DNA of 64,000 nt, from NCBI RefSeq assembly GCF_037392515.1, contig NC_090295.1, forward strand, positions 21,778,001 to 21,842,000, given 5' to 3'. Source of the DNA: Haliotis asinina. Its lineage: Eukaryota > Mollusca > Gastropoda > Lepetellida > Haliotidae. The notes beneath the pieces were generated by a model, which worked only from the letters and a program-made list of their open reading frames with translations, searched no databases and was not told the origin of the DNA. The position numbers were made by a program, and so were the translations under genes. Positions 35,201 to 50,200 of the stretch are shown here, in pieces (positions within the stretch are counted from its first letter, which is position 1; every line of letters begins with the position of its first letter).

Positions 35201-38200
35201 CCCTGCTGTGATGCTACTGGACTATTGCTAAAAGTGTCGTAAAACTAAACTTACTCTCACCAAAATATGGACCTCAACCTTTTCAAAAGCAATATTTACA
35301 ACCACAAAGTTTAATCACATTCAGTGCATAAATTGACAGTTATTTTTTTCCAAGTTATCAGTCAAAGCATCCTGTACTTAGTCAGTACAGGAACCTGTCC
35401 CTTGTCCAAGACAGACTTAATTAGATTCCTGTGAAAACTCTTTGTGCTCTTAGGAGTTAAAAGATTTCAATTTTGCAAGATCTTGTAGAGGCAGATTTAA
35501 TGACAGTGTCATAAACCAGGTTGTGAATGTTGAAGGTGATGTCATTAATAATTTTTAATCCTTCCAAGGAAATTGATTTCTGATAAACCTGTTACAAGTT
35601 TGTGTTTCCAATTAAACAATAATAATGCTCGGTTACTGTATGAACATGGGTGTGTAGCAGGTGCTTGTTAACATACTTACATATATTGAACTCAGTGACC
35701 TTGGACCCTGCCTCTGATGTGCAAACATAGGTTCATGATATGGTCTTGTCCGTGACATTTGACAGACCATTAACATCTTTCTGCTAATTTGCAGTCTCAG
35801 GATGTTTGATTTAACTCCTATTTGTCTGCTAAACACATTAAATTAAGTTGGTTAGTCAAGGACAAACAATAGGCCTCTGTGTTACTATGTAACACGAGGT
35901 ATCTATTACAGTATCTATGGCTTGGCACTTATTGCAGAGTCTAGAGTGAGGCACCAAACATCTATGTTAATGTATCTAGGACTTGGCAACTTCTTTGAGT
36001 AGCATTTTTAGAAGTTGGGACATAGCGTAATGCAGGACTGGGCACCAGATACAGTGACAGCTGTTTTATATGAACCACAGGTCTAAAATACAGAAGAGCT
36101 ATTTCAAAAGCCACGAGTATCCATTGGTCTCCTGTTTACATGCTCTGATTAGATGTAATCACATAATGGAGACGTAAGTAAAATGTGCTTGCCAGCACTC
36201 CTCATGGAGTACATGCCCATCAAGACCTGGGTTTTTTAGACATGATCTTCAGTAGCCCTGAGGGAACTAACTGGATCGGGTTGACAGTGATGTCTTCATA
36301 TCCCTATTGTGTAGGTCGATGCTCATGCTGTTGGTCACTCGGTTCTTTGAAAAAGACTTTACTGTTACAGACAGCCACCATTATTGCTGGATTATTGCTG
36401 TCCATGGCTTATACCTGATCTCGGTTTCTTACGTGGTGCACATGCACGCCTAATCTATTGCCACAGAATCCTCACAGTCTAGCAGTGGGCACATATATTC
36501 TACCCCGTTTTCTCCCATCTGTAGGGTTCCACTTTCAGAAGATTACTGGAACCTACTCTATCCCAGAACATCCACAAGGTGACCAGCATTAGTCACTTGG
36601 GATAAATCTCACCCATGATGCCACACACAGAGACAAACAATTAGTCCACTCAGGACCGATGTAATCTCAAACCCCCACATGGCTTCTAGAGATGTTATGA
36701 AGAAAACTGACACTTATCCCTAAGTCACCCGTAACCTGGGGTATAGCCTTGCTCCAAGGCAGGTCTGAATGGTAATCCTGTGGATGTATGTAATTCTGTC
36801 CTTTAAAGAGGCAAGTCTAGGTAAGCAGACACACGACACGTGTCAATATCTGCATGGGTGTTCCAATGCAAATCCAGATTTCATTGTTTTTGAACATGTC
36901 AGTCTGTTATTTTATTTCTTTTTGGAAATGACAAATTAAACTGTTAATCTTTTATGAGACTCGTGCATTCTTTGACTTGTTGTACTACCAGGGCCCACTT
37001 CCACAAACCAATTTTAGCACTACGACTATCATAATGATTAAGCCTGTGCTTGAGAATGGGAGGTACAATCATTGTTCCGCTAAGATTTCTGTGAGCAAGT
37101 GTACCCTGTAAAAGAAACCTTTCAACATTGCTAACAAGACCATGGGAACAGTGAGTGGACAATAATCAATTGTCCAATCGGTACTTTTCACTGCTTTAAA
37201 ATATAAATTGTAAATTTGGGGGAAAATTCACTGATCACCAGGACCACTACAGACTTATCCTTTAGTGGTCCTGATGAGTTTTTACTAGACAGGGACCACA
37301 GGACCGGCCTAAATTTTGCTCACTGTTCTATACTCAGTGTCCCTATCCAGCTTAGTGCAACCAAGCCTGTGATATCTTGTTTGCAGTAATTACTGAATCG
37401 TAAGCAAGCCATTCAGGGACTTACTCACCGGGTGACAAAAAGCCTAATGGAGGCACACACCATATAGTGTATGTTTATGTATAAAGGAGCTGAATATAAT
37501 CTCCTGTGGTCATGTCCAGGGTATATTATGGATAAATACTGGTGGAGATCAGTGGACATTAGCTGTCTTCTTTGTGAGAACTTTCTTTCAACTTTCATGA
37601 ATGTATTTGTGGTTTATTGATTTCCTTGATTAAGTTGGGGGCTCACTCTCAGTCTGGAGATCGTATCAGTTGGTGGAACGTGGACATGGGGTGGATTTCT
37701 GGGTTTGACTTTGAGTGAATAGGACACTGACATTCTCTGGATGTTTGGGTTGCAAGACGTGACAAATTCCATGTTGAGGGAAAGAATCAAGAATTCATTT
37801 TTCTAACACTTGAGATTGGGGTTTACATGAATCGTTTGATTACCGGACTTTGTTACGGTTAATTTTATTTTTTTACCTGTGGCTTCTTTCTTAACTTCCT
37901 GTGTGTGTGGAGGGGTTAGGGGATAGGGTGGGATGGGAGGAGAGGGGTGTGTGTGCATGCATGAGTGTATGCATGTGTGTGTGCATGGATTTAAGTCTCA
38001 TCATAGACAAGTGAATTTGTTTATTATTTGCTTCTGTTCACCCAGCAGTGAATGGGTACCTGATGGGATGAGTCATGTGACTGTTAACCTTCTAGCACCT
38101 CACAGTCTGGGTTGTTCGGGGTAATATTATGCAATAGTGCTTTGAACATGCATGAGTGCTTGGAAACAGGTGCTTTATTATGTGTGCATCATGTGCATAA

Positions 38201-41200
38201 ACATGCCTCAACTGTGCTTAAATCAAGAATCTTAATGATTCAGGTAGGTAAAACATATTTAGATCACACATTGTTGGCAGTTGACTACTTAGTACATAGG
38301 TCACCTGGGTGTCTCACCTGCTAAAACAGAACCAAAGATTAGTGATAAGACAATCACTATTTAGCTTGGTTGGTAAAGTCATCGGAAGATTTGTGTCACT
38401 GTAATCGTCAAGCATGACTCAAGAATCCCCTAATCCACGCTAGATGAAGTTATTCAGATCCCTCACACCTGGTTAATCACAAATCCTTATCAGATTAAGT
38501 ACCAGCGGTCAGCCTAGGCTGCACATTGTCTCACCTGACCAGGCCACCTGAGTGAATTGTATGTGATATATCAAGTATGAATGGTCATTACGATCTGCTA
38601 GTATTAAAGTATTAAAGTATGAAAGATTAGTATTAGTATAATAAGCATGTCTGGAGTTGTCAGTATAGTGAGTGAATTTAGTTATTTTTCAAACAGTATA
38701 ACAGCAGGGGACACCAGTAATGGGCGTCACAATTTTACCCATGTGGGGAATTGAACCCTGGTCTTCGATGTGACAAGAGAACAGTTGAACCACTATGTCC
38801 TCGACTGCCCCCATGAGCGTTGGTCATGAGTGTTTGCTGAGTCTTATTTGTTGATTGTGTTGTGATAATCATGATAAAATTAACTATGCTTTGGCAAAGA
38901 CATTGTCTTGCAACATACTGTGATACACCTGAATCTGTATTGTTCGATAGACTACATACTTTGTGTCAGCAAAGAAATCATATCACAGAATATGAGAAAA
39001 AGGCGTGCACAGTGTCATACATGTTGTGATATACTGCGAGCTAAAGTGTTTGATAGTAGACGACAGTGACAGTTCATCAGGATCCAGTATTCTTCATTGA
39101 AGGACCTCCAAAATAAATGCTTCCATTTCTTTAACTGCAGTATCAAGATAAGGTTAAATGAATTTCTCTTTTTATTATTTTATTGTATGTTAATGTAATG
39201 AATATTAAAACTGCATACTGAGATCTGTTTTGTTTTAAAATCATGTCATATATCATCTCTTGACATGTGCTGTTTTTCATGGGAGGATATATTGAGAATA
39301 TATTCTCCTTGTAGGTGTGACAGATGAATGCCTTAATTTGATTTGTACCTTATACTTAAAGTGACAGAACAAATCTTTTATGATTTATGATTTTAATATT
39401 GTTTTTTTTAGCCATTTTGGTTTTGAATTGAATTTTCCTGCCCAGATACATTTTGTATTAGGGGAGACCAATTCTATTTCTTGTTGTACGGATCCACCTG
39501 CCATATTTTTTCAAGTGGAAAAAGAAAGATAAAAATCAATTTTCTCCACTCAAAAAATAAAATCCTAATGTTTTTATTGGCTGAAAATGTAAACTCGCAA
39601 GAAAATACTTTTTAGGTTCTTTTTTTTTACCCATATTCACTTCATAAATTGTCAAGAGTAAAATACTTTATTTATTTGGAAATTTCATTTGTATTTTTTT
39701 TTCACCTGTCTTTAGGTTTTCAGAGGAAAAAAATCTGTAAAACAAGAAATAAAATTGGTCTGGCCTTAATTTCAAATGTTGCCAGTGTGAACTTTCAAAA
39801 CATGAACAAAGGGTATGTGCCTTCGTTTTAAAAATAAGCCCGTCATTTCACATCATATTGTATTGATAATGCCTCTGTTGCAGGAAAGTCCGACTGACGT
39901 CCAGTCCCAAATTACTGACCATTTGTCTAAGGACGGTCTAAACCCAAAATGTGCAGATGCAGAGAAACTCTTGTATCTATGGCGACTATACCAGAATTGT
40001 CAGGTAAGGTCCTGAATGAAAGTTTTCTGTCAACATGGGCATCCTGTCATCATGTATGTTGTATTTGATTTCGTGTGTCTTTAATCATTTAATGTCAATC
40101 TGTCTGTCCACCTGTCTGTCTGTCATCCGTCCATTCTTTCGTCAACTTATCAATGGTGTGAGTGGGTGGAGAGTCTGACTGGAGAGTGAATTTGAGAAAA
40201 AGGAGAGGGAGGTGTACACACTTGAGAAAGGGGGCTGCACACTTCATTTTCAACCATTTTCATGAGCGTTTCAATGATTATTCAGTAAACTTTCAGGACA
40301 AAAGAAACGTGCACACTCAATCCCCCTCTGGATCTGTCTATGCACACTGATATGCACACACCAGCACACACATTGTGAACTAAGTGCACAAGTCTTGTGT
40401 TGAATAATCAAGCCCATTATACTCTCCTTCATATATCATGTTGAAAAAGAAAGTGATAATAAACAGTCAAGTATTGAAAAAGGTAGTAGCTGAAAGTACT
40501 TAAATACTGTTGTCCTCAGGTACTCTCATCCTCGAAAAAGAGGAAAACGTATTTTAATGGTGTTTTGAACAGTAATTACGTTTTTGTTTCAGGTATGAAC
40601 TTTAAGCTTTTGCCATGTGTTCTTTTAAAAAAATATCTGACAGCCAAAGTAGATTTTATGTGTACATTATAATTGAAGCCCATTCAATAAGAAATAAACA
40701 CTGAACTTCTATGTTGGGGCCAGCACTATTTCATGTGGAGTGAGATGGGTGAAAACTCTTCTTGGACTTAACCACCTCATACTCGAGTACCCGGGTACCC
40801 ATTTCTGCCCTTAAACTGTCCAGAGGAAACGTAATAAACAGAAATTAATCATGGAAGAATTACCCGATCAATATGACAATAAAGAGTCATGGTGCCCGTT
40901 TCACTGACTGCTTTTCAACATACAAACATTTTAAATGAATGTAAGACAGCACTAGATGTATTCCAATGATTGAAAATAATCAAAAATTGATTGAAGTGAG
41001 GATAAAAAAAATAATTATCAATTGGGAAAAACATATTTCCAATCAATTGTAATGTTGGTCTTTAGTGTAACACCCTTGAATTAAGTAAACAGATCATTAA
41101 ACTTGATGAATGTTTGTTACATGTGCTCAACAGCATAAAGCTATGCTATTGTAAAATTTTCACCACCTTTATTGTTTATTTAAAATTCCAGTGTCTTGCA

Positions 41201-44200
41201 TGCATGCATTTCAGTGCATGACAATATTAATGAAAAAAACCACATTAATTGAAAAAAAAAAACTGGAAAAAACCCTTAAAATTGGTGATTATGTAAAAAA
41301 TGTAATTGATTGTAATCGTTCACCTCAAGTCATCCGATAATCGATTGTGGATTTAGTGTTCCCAACACGAGACAGCACAGAGCACAGTATATGATATCTC
41401 CCTTTAAAGAAACTAGTTGAAACATGTCATAAATGTCAAAGGGATATTGGCTTTGGAAGTTCTAGCAAATTTGATCTGTTTACAATAGATATGAATCTTT
41501 CAAATAAGGACCACCTATACAGTGTTAGAAACCTTTCAAAATTTCCTACAGGACCAGTGAGCGGACAATAATTAGAGGTCCTGTCTATACTTCACTGGCC
41601 CAAAATAACATTTGTGTATTTACTTACTATCAATGCAATTATATTTATCTGAACTTTTAAGATCTTTAAAATGTTTTTTAAAATTTAAGAACTCACTAAC
41701 CACTAGGACCACTGGATCACTTTTTTATGTGTCAAAAATTAAAATTAAAGTTGTAAAGCCCTCGTCACTTTTGTCGGAGAAACATTTAATTTTTTTTCAT
41801 GCAGCCTAAGTCGTGTTAACAAGATACACAGATGTGGTTCAGTGTATAATGCCTGGACATAATGAACCTTAGATAAGCAAGAGAGTATTGAACACACAAA
41901 TTTAAAGTTGCAGACCTGAGTATTTATATAACAGCTAACAAAACTAACTTCAGAGATTGATTTTTCATCCTTCACCTAAAAAAAAAATGTTGGCAGTAAT
42001 AACAAACTGTGTCACTGATAATGATAAATCAGTGTTATAGTGAAATTGTGAAACAACTCATCCCCAGCTTGCTGAATTTTCAACTAATCAGGAAACAGGA
42101 ATCCGCAAGTCACTGAGTATCTCATTTATTTTTCTCTTTACAGAAGCAAAAATAATTGCTGGATGATAGAAACCTTAAAGAATTGGAATCATTAATCCCT
42201 AAATATGTATAATTTTGATGGTAACAAATAAATCCATTTAAACTGAAAAGGAGCCCCAGTGAGTTTTGAGTTTCTGGGAACGAGAACCCAAGTAAATGTG
42301 GACTTGCTTCATTTAAGGTTGTAGCATTGCAGTCTGTGGGCAAAAATTGCGATAGGGAAAATAATGTGGTTCTGGGACTGTGAGAGAGACTATGAAATGA
42401 CTTTCAGTTGATGTTTTAGAGCACTGAACCGCATGGTGATATCTCAGTTAGTACAAAACATGTTAAACATCATAGAAATGATCACATGAACATCACAGGT
42501 ACATGACAGGAACATCACAGGAACACCATTGTCACACAACCAAGATTTACCTGCTTTCAGCATCACAGTGTACACCTGAACAAGTTTTACCTGTACAGGT
42601 GCACAGCCTGTTCCTATGACAACTGCATAATCGGACACTGGTATGCTATTTAAAATTAGGTCACCTCTCACCTGAGCGTACATATGTTTTGTTGTGCTTG
42701 ATCCGCGTTACACCTGGAACCCTTGTGTTCAAGTGCATTGTTGACATTGATTAGATGGGTTAGGGGATGTGAACTGACGCTGATGGAGGCACCTGTCTTG
42801 CTTGTTGGATGTGACGAGACATGGCCATCCGATGTTTGAGACGAGCGTCTCTAGGGGTGTATGCAGATTAATGCTGATATTATGGTAATGCACTTGTTTA
42901 CATAATAAAGCTTATCATGTGACAGATATATGTCACTTGTTTGTTGGCTGACCTAGTTGTTATGGCATGTGTGCCTGAAGTTGTTTAAAACCTTTCTGTA
43001 TTTGAAGTTATTTTTTAGACATTCTTTTGTTTTTTGTTTTTTGACTTAACTAATATGCAGAAATTTGGTTACTTTCTGTTTCTTGACAATGATAAGATTT
43101 AAATATCTTTGTTTACAATCATGAAACTAGCTGTTGATAATTTTGATGCCATCTGGTTTTAAGACTGTTTGGAAAGTTTAAAGTGAAAGTAAAAATGCTT
43201 TACATATGTGGCATTGTTTGAAACTTGAACTTTTCTAATATATTTGTTGGGTTTCATGGGGAGAATCAGTTATCAGCCAAAGCTTTTGCGAACAGTTGAA
43301 TTCTTCAAGATCCAGTGTGACTGAAAGGAGTAGGAATTTGGAAATCTTAAAAATTCTTGAAATGTGAGAAGGAATAGTCTGCAGTGAAACCATACAGGTA
43401 ACCAAACGTGTCCACCTATACAGGTAACCAAACGTGTCCACCTATACAGGTAACCAAACGTGTCCACCTATACAGGTAACCAAACGTGTCCACCTATAAA
43501 TGGAATACTATAATTTGGCATGGGATTGAGTGATGTCTACCCCTGTCAACAGGAGGTTGGGTGTTTTCTGCCTCTGAAAGTGGGGATTGGATGGTTGACT
43601 ATGAATTGCCTGTATATACAATCTGGCTTACCGTTGCTTACCAGATAATTATTTCCCACTCTTTAGTGCTTATGTGTGTATTTAGCAAAAGAATAATATT
43701 ATCAGAAGCAGATTATTAGTAGCATCGAAGAATTTGGAGGATAGGTGTCATGGAGAATGCAGATGTTACAGTGTACAAAAGGGCTCCGGAAAATATAGAG
43801 GACCTGGGATTTGAATAGAGAACATTGATAATGGGCCATTTTCTGGATTATTAGCCATTTTCTGAATTTAGAATGGGCCACTGCCCTTGTATCAATAGTA
43901 AACGTCAAAATTCAATGGGACATATTTTATTCTAATGCACAAAATGGCCCATGGCCCCTGCCTGTCCCAATCGCTGCAGGACCATTAATTTACTGATTAC
44001 AATTTGTGATTTCAGAATTAGACTGAAGGAGACTGATTGCACATGAACTTTAAGTGTGTCTCTTAAAATAACAGAAATGTGTGTTATACTTCTGTGTGTT
44101 AAAATGATCTGAATGGCCTTGCTTTTTTTTATTTATCCCTGATTTATATAGATAACTCACAGTGGACTACGTTTTCAATTGGGGTATATGGGGTCAGATT

Positions 44201-47200
44201 CGACAGAGATATCAAGGGATTCAAAAATCAGTTTTCATTTCGAGCAATCAAATAATAGTATCTTACTTGCCCGTGGGCTGCTTCAGACTGCAAATAAACC
44301 TGGATTTCATTTCATATCTGCTCAAAATATAGATATTAAATTTCACAATGCTAATTTAGTAGAGTTACCTTTCTTTCCTATTTATCACTTCTCAATAAAT
44401 AGTCCAATAAACATTGACATCAAGTATTATGTTGATTAGTTCTTTCATAATTACAACATCATGATTATGTCATAAAAGTCAGGAAAATTAGTCAGGGAAA
44501 GCTATTTTCTTAAAGTCACTTGAACTGTTGGTATCAAAGTGGGATGATGATTGTACCCGAGTAATGATTGTTACAGAACTAAGATCTCATTGTTGAAGAG
44601 GAACTCAGTGTTTTTAATAATGGCTGATGTGTTGTTCAGATGAAGGTGAGTTATGGCAGACATGTTGTTCAGACGATTGTGTTGTGAGTAATGACTGATG
44701 TTTGGTCAGACGAATGCTTTGTGAGTAATCATCAGGCTACATGTTGTTCAAATGAATGTTATGCCATTAATGAGTGATGTGTTGTTCAGACGGACCTGAA
44801 GCTGGCGCGGGAGTTGGAGGAGAAGCTCCGACAGTCCCAGTCGGAGGAGATGAAGGAGGTGGAGAACTACGTGGAACATATCCGCCACCTGTCAGATGAG
44901 AGAGAGGCTCTAATACAGGAACTGGAGGGCGAGAACGAGGCTCTCAAGCTGGAGGTGGAACAAATCAAGGCCAGTGAGAGTAAGTTGGAATCAGGGGCAT
45001 TTATTCTTTCAGCTGATGTAATTGTATATTACTGATAACCGTATTTCCACTTAATGGGCGACACAATATAAGTGGTGGTACTCAAGTAAGTGTCGGGGGT
45101 AAAACAGTGGTTTAAAAAATATGCACTGAGCCTCTAATAAGAGCCGGGTATGTTTTTTAAATGAATTGTTCCTTGATTTGATAGCAGATATACTAAGGAA
45201 TGGTTTCTTTACTCCTAACATCATGTCCTCCACATGGCATGGGCTGATGGATAGTATAAATTGTTCACTGGTCTTGATGGGAGAATGGGTTCAGGTACCC
45301 TTGATGTTTGTTTATGTTCACTGAGGCTGAAGGGCAATGGGAACATGAACAAACATCGAGAATACCTCAACTTATGGCCCCCGAGTGACCAGTGAACAAC
45401 ATATTTTCTTGCTGAACACCTCAATGTTAATTTTGAACTGTTTGAAGCATGGGTATCAGACCGTACACTTTAGCCAGTCTGTGTGAATCAAACGATTCTT
45501 GCATCTTGCTGTTTTTTCATGTAGGTATTGTCTTAGTAAAGTCGCCGTGATGTAATTCCCCTTCTTAATATTCACAGGGACAACATTTGAACTCTTTGTC
45601 AAAATTTATTTATTGGAATGTGAGGCAATTTTTTTCGTAACCATTGCTAGATATGGCAGACGACACAAAAACAGATTTACAGTTGTCTATTTCCATCGAT
45701 TTGCATTCGTAATGCACCAGTAAACTCTGTGCATCATGAGTGATGCAATGTTAATATTGTTATTCACGATAACTGCCATGAAGTACCAAATGAGTTGCTA
45801 TTGGCAGCAGGGTGTCTTGCAATACTTATGAATGTACTAGAATGTATCAATGTTCTGATATTTGCAGAAATATTTTTGTGATTCTCAATGCTGATTATTT
45901 ATTTGAAGCGACATGACATGACATTGGTTCATTGTTGAGAACAGTACAGTATGGAATCATCCATTACCCCTCCCACAAAGTGATTGTAGCAATGTGATGA
46001 CTGTAACTCCCTGGTACTTTATCGTAAGGTTACAACTATCACTTCCTTCTGGAATATGATTCTTGCATCTTCTGAGTTTCTCTTTATGGTTGAAATTACA
46101 CGTTTTTCCTCCATTTTCTTTCGAAGACTGACACAGAGTGTAATTTAATGTGAATCATGAAATGTTAATATATCACCAAATTAAAGCCGTTCTTAATATC
46201 TGGTACAAATGTGTGATGAAATTATGCAAAGCTTTATACCAAGACTTTAAATTTAGAATCTCATGATAAAGCTGAGGTGACATTAGTTAAATGATGGACA
46301 AGGGGCATTAGGGTAGCTTGATAGTTAAAGCATCACCGCGTCACACAGAAGATCCAGTTTCAATTCCCCCAAAGAGTACAATGTGTGAAGTGTATTTGAT
46401 AGTTTATGTTGTTTCCTTCTCAATGATTTTGCTGTAATATTGCTAAAAATGGCTTCACACCATGCTCACAATTTGGACAATGCTACTTGCTATCCCTGTC
46501 GCTGATACTGACCCATTTGTAACAAAACTTCATTTGTTTGCTGACCTCATGTGCGTGTGTTAAATGTATGCAGTACAAGACTCATATTCTACAACTTTAG
46601 ATGGATGTCACTATTAGATCTCATTCTTGCTTCATCAGGCGATGAGATTCGGAAAGAAACAGCAGAGATGCTTTCACAGCAGGGTCTGGATGAGATTGCC
46701 AAGGCAACAAGCAGTGAACAGATTGCCTTCCTTCTGGTGGAGCGAGCAAAGCTATTGGACGAGTTGGAAGCAGAGCAGAATAACAGCCAATCGGGGGACA
46801 AGCATTCAGAGGAGCTGAAGAAGATCCTGGAACGAGAACGTGACGACTTCGAGGAGGAGATGCAGCAACTGCGACAACAGGAGAACCGGGTACGGAGTGC
46901 ACTGAAACATGAACATGAAGAGGAGATCGGAGCTCTCATGGAGGAGAACGCCAAGCTGGAGGATGACCTTAGTGCTTCAAAGGAAAAGGTGGAAAATTTG
47001 TTGCAGTGTTTTCTTGATTCATCCAGTTCAGATGCTTTTCTTACTTTGTTTAATGATTTTTTTTGTAACAAAGGGAGGGAAGTGGGAATGCTAAACATGA
47101 AGTTATTAAGGATGCCAACCAAATTACATCGGTCATTGATCATTGGAACAAGTGACTGGCATGTCAGTGTTGTTTTAACCCTGCTCTCAGCAATTATTCA

Positions 47201-50200
47201 GCTAAGTGGCAGCAGTGTGTTAAGAATCAAGCCTGGACCAGACAATACAGTGATTGACTCTATGAGCATCAATCTAACTTACAGAGACAGGTTGCATTAG
47301 GTTTGAGTGATAACTTAGGATGACATATATGACAACTAACATTGTTGTTTACCGAATAAACAAGTCACAGGAATTTATGTTATCATATTTCAAATTATTG
47401 GTATTGAAGAATTTCCAAATCAGATGTTTAAAGATGTGGAAGGAGACATAATAATATAGAATAATATAAGGAGAAAGTGTTTTTTAATTGTCAAGGTGCC
47501 ATGGTAGTAAAGTCACATATTCTGAAACTGTCTTTAACACAGCTAAAGGAGCTTGAAGCTGAGATCAACAGACTCACTGACGACCTTGAGAATGAACACA
47601 ACCTGCGACAGAGTGAACGAGAAGAACGTGATGAAGAGAGAAGGAAGGAGAAGGAAGATAGAGAGAAGGAAAGACAAAAGGACAAAGAATCCCTCATGGA
47701 AAGTAAGTTAAAAAGGGCAGATGGTTGTTTCCGTCTTATTGGAAACTGACAGACCAAAAATTGTCTCAGTGATTCATAACAGTTTTCTCATATTATTTTG
47801 AACATGGACTCTGTAAGGCAGAGTGGGGTAGGGTTGGGTAGCGTGGGTGATACACAATGATTTTAAAAGCATTTTAATTTAATAAGAGTTGTTGGTTCTT
47901 TCTGTCTATTTTCAAAGAGGTCAAAAACTGTTTCATTACAGTTTATCTAATATTGTGGTGGGATAGGTGTATGAGACACCATGTCTTTTTTTGAAGCCAG
48001 CACCATACATTTAGTTTCCTCTTTACAGAACATCTATGCATGTCCCAAAATGAGGACAAATAATAGCAATGAACGTTTATCACTAAAAATATATGGACTT
48101 GAAATGCAATGACAGTGATGTTTAAAGTTGATTTTTCAATAACAAGTCAATAAATGCTTCAGGGTTTGTGAAATTAGGGACCGTTCATAATTTATGGCTT
48201 GGAGGTGATGATGATGATGATGATTAAGATTGGGTTCTGGGGAGTGTGGGCAATAATTTTGTACACATACCAGGTGGTGTCACCCATTTTGTACATTATG
48301 AAGAAAATGTTAGACTGGGTAAAGCTCCATGTGATGTGCTTGAAGTCAGAAATGGCCGTTATTTATGACTGTGTGCCAAGAAATTTGGGGATCACATTTT
48401 TAATTCACAGGTGTTTCGATTGAAGGTATATAAACTGATAAAAAGATTATATATTCAGAAAACTGAAAATTAGAGCATTCAATGCATAATTCATATGATG
48501 CGTAAATCCGACTTGTTGAAAAATTATTGCAAGTTTCATTTGGAGATGTCATTATCCTGCACTCCAGTCAAATGGGTTCGACAGTAGCATTGAGAGGATT
48601 TAGAAACATGGGAGTCGGGAAGGTCAGAGATGGGGCATTGATTTTGTGCATGGCATGAATTTTCTGGGGAGTCATTCACATTTTACATGCTTCTCAATAA
48701 ACATGATCATCATCCCCTTATCATTAATTATGAACAGTCCCTTAGTTAAATATATGTAAACAGATGGAGGAAAGATTTCTACCTTCATTGAGAAGCATTT
48801 AGAAGTTGGTTCAATGGGAAGGATGACAATTTACGGATAAACAGCTTATTACAGTGAGAACTCATCTTCATCCATCTTCATCCATCTTTGAAAGATTTCT
48901 TGTTTTTAATTTATCCTGTCTTCCTTGGAGCATCTATGAAAATGACGACGACAAACCAGCCAAGGCGTGCTGAGAGTTGAATGTTGCTAAAGAGCAGAAA
49001 GATTACCTGAAGCGCCACTGAATGTTAAATATCTTGCCCAAATAGTAAAATTTAACCTTGCAAAACACGGAACTTACACATGGTCTCATTGGTTATGTTT
49101 CTCTATGAGATTACAATGCACTTAGTTTTGTTTCCCTACCAGGTCCACGGCCACAAAGAGGCGGGTTAACGCGGTCAGCGAGTGATGTGTCTTTAAGGCG
49201 AATAATAGAGGAGAAGACTAAAATTGAGGGAGAAATTATCCCCCTTCGGAGCAAGATACGCAGCATGGAGACGGAAATCATCAAGAAAGATGAGGAAGTA
49301 AGTTTGTTTCCTGCATATTTCACTCTTTGCTCATTATTAATTACTTACCTCGGATGTAGCGATGGGCTTTGTTTTTTTTACTTCTAGACCTGGATCTGGC
49401 AAGAAGTCTGTAAGACTTTGGGCTGTGGTTAAAGGGTTGGCTTTTTAAAGTAAAGTTCTGGTTTGATTCTCCATATAATTACAGCAGATTTCAGTCCATT
49501 TCTGGTGGTCTCTACTGTTATATTGCTGGAATATTGCTTCGAATGCTATGAAACCATACTCACGCACTGAAGGATGAAATTTAAGTGAGCCTTCAAAAGT
49601 AAACAAAATAGAGGATTTGTCAGTTTTCACCCAATCAGATGCCAGCTTTCTAAAACAGTGTGGTTTTATGCCAGTAACAACACGTTATCAGATATTTTAA
49701 CACAAATTGTAAGGGAAAAGTGTCATGAGAATTGTTATAGACCAGGCTCGTTCAACTGTTGACAAATATTGCCGATGTGACGTTAAATATTAACTCACTA
49801 ACTCAACTCTTGACAGTGTGTGAAGTCCATTTTTGATTCAAACCATCTTTGTCATAGTGGTGCACCCAGTCGCTAGCACACAAACTCAGCAATGTAACCC
49901 ACTGAGCCTCACAAACATGGAATCAGACAAAGTCCCTATCCCATGGTCTTTGTGTACCCATCTGACATGTATAAATTGGCATGGTACCTATTCCTGAAAG
50001 CCTGAAACACACAATGGCATGTAGAAAGTGGTCAAATGTAACATATGAAATATTCAGGATTACATTTTCCCAGGTTTTTTTTGTCTTTTCTAGAATATGC
50101 CTACTAAGTTACTGAGAGAGTGTATTATCCTACGTATAATGTTACATTTGACTTTTTCCTAACTGGCTTTGTGTATTCTTTCATTGGGCTGACTACTAAA

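Larger units (their letters stand above)
26325..39883 (+). other. Intron 1 of the coiled-coil gene (13.6 kb)
   Basis: It is bounded by TCG|GTAAGT and TTGCAG|GAAAGT. Most of what I can identify inside is mobile: SINEs, MITEs and the TTAA element at 31,532. Stretches without any assignment include 26,330-28,120, 30,490-31,520, 33,130-35,090, 35,260-36,200 and 38,820-39,455. Within 33,130-35,090 a roughly 130-bp segment near 34,090 recurs diverged near 34,330. A (CCCTG)n-like microsatellite lies at 33,573-33,602. Confidence 0.75.
40004..44789 (+). other. Intron 2 of the coiled-coil gene
   Basis: Apart from the dispersed repeats noted near 40,160, 41,225 and 41,520 and the 26-bp array, I find no organised feature. 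A frame at 44,179-44,439 has no splice context. Confidence 0.7.

Noticed and set aside
46589..47143. 184-codon minus-strand Ser/Arg-rich frame
   Set aside because: Antisense shadow of the Glu/Lys-rich coiled-coil exon 4; such codon bias opens the opposite strand.
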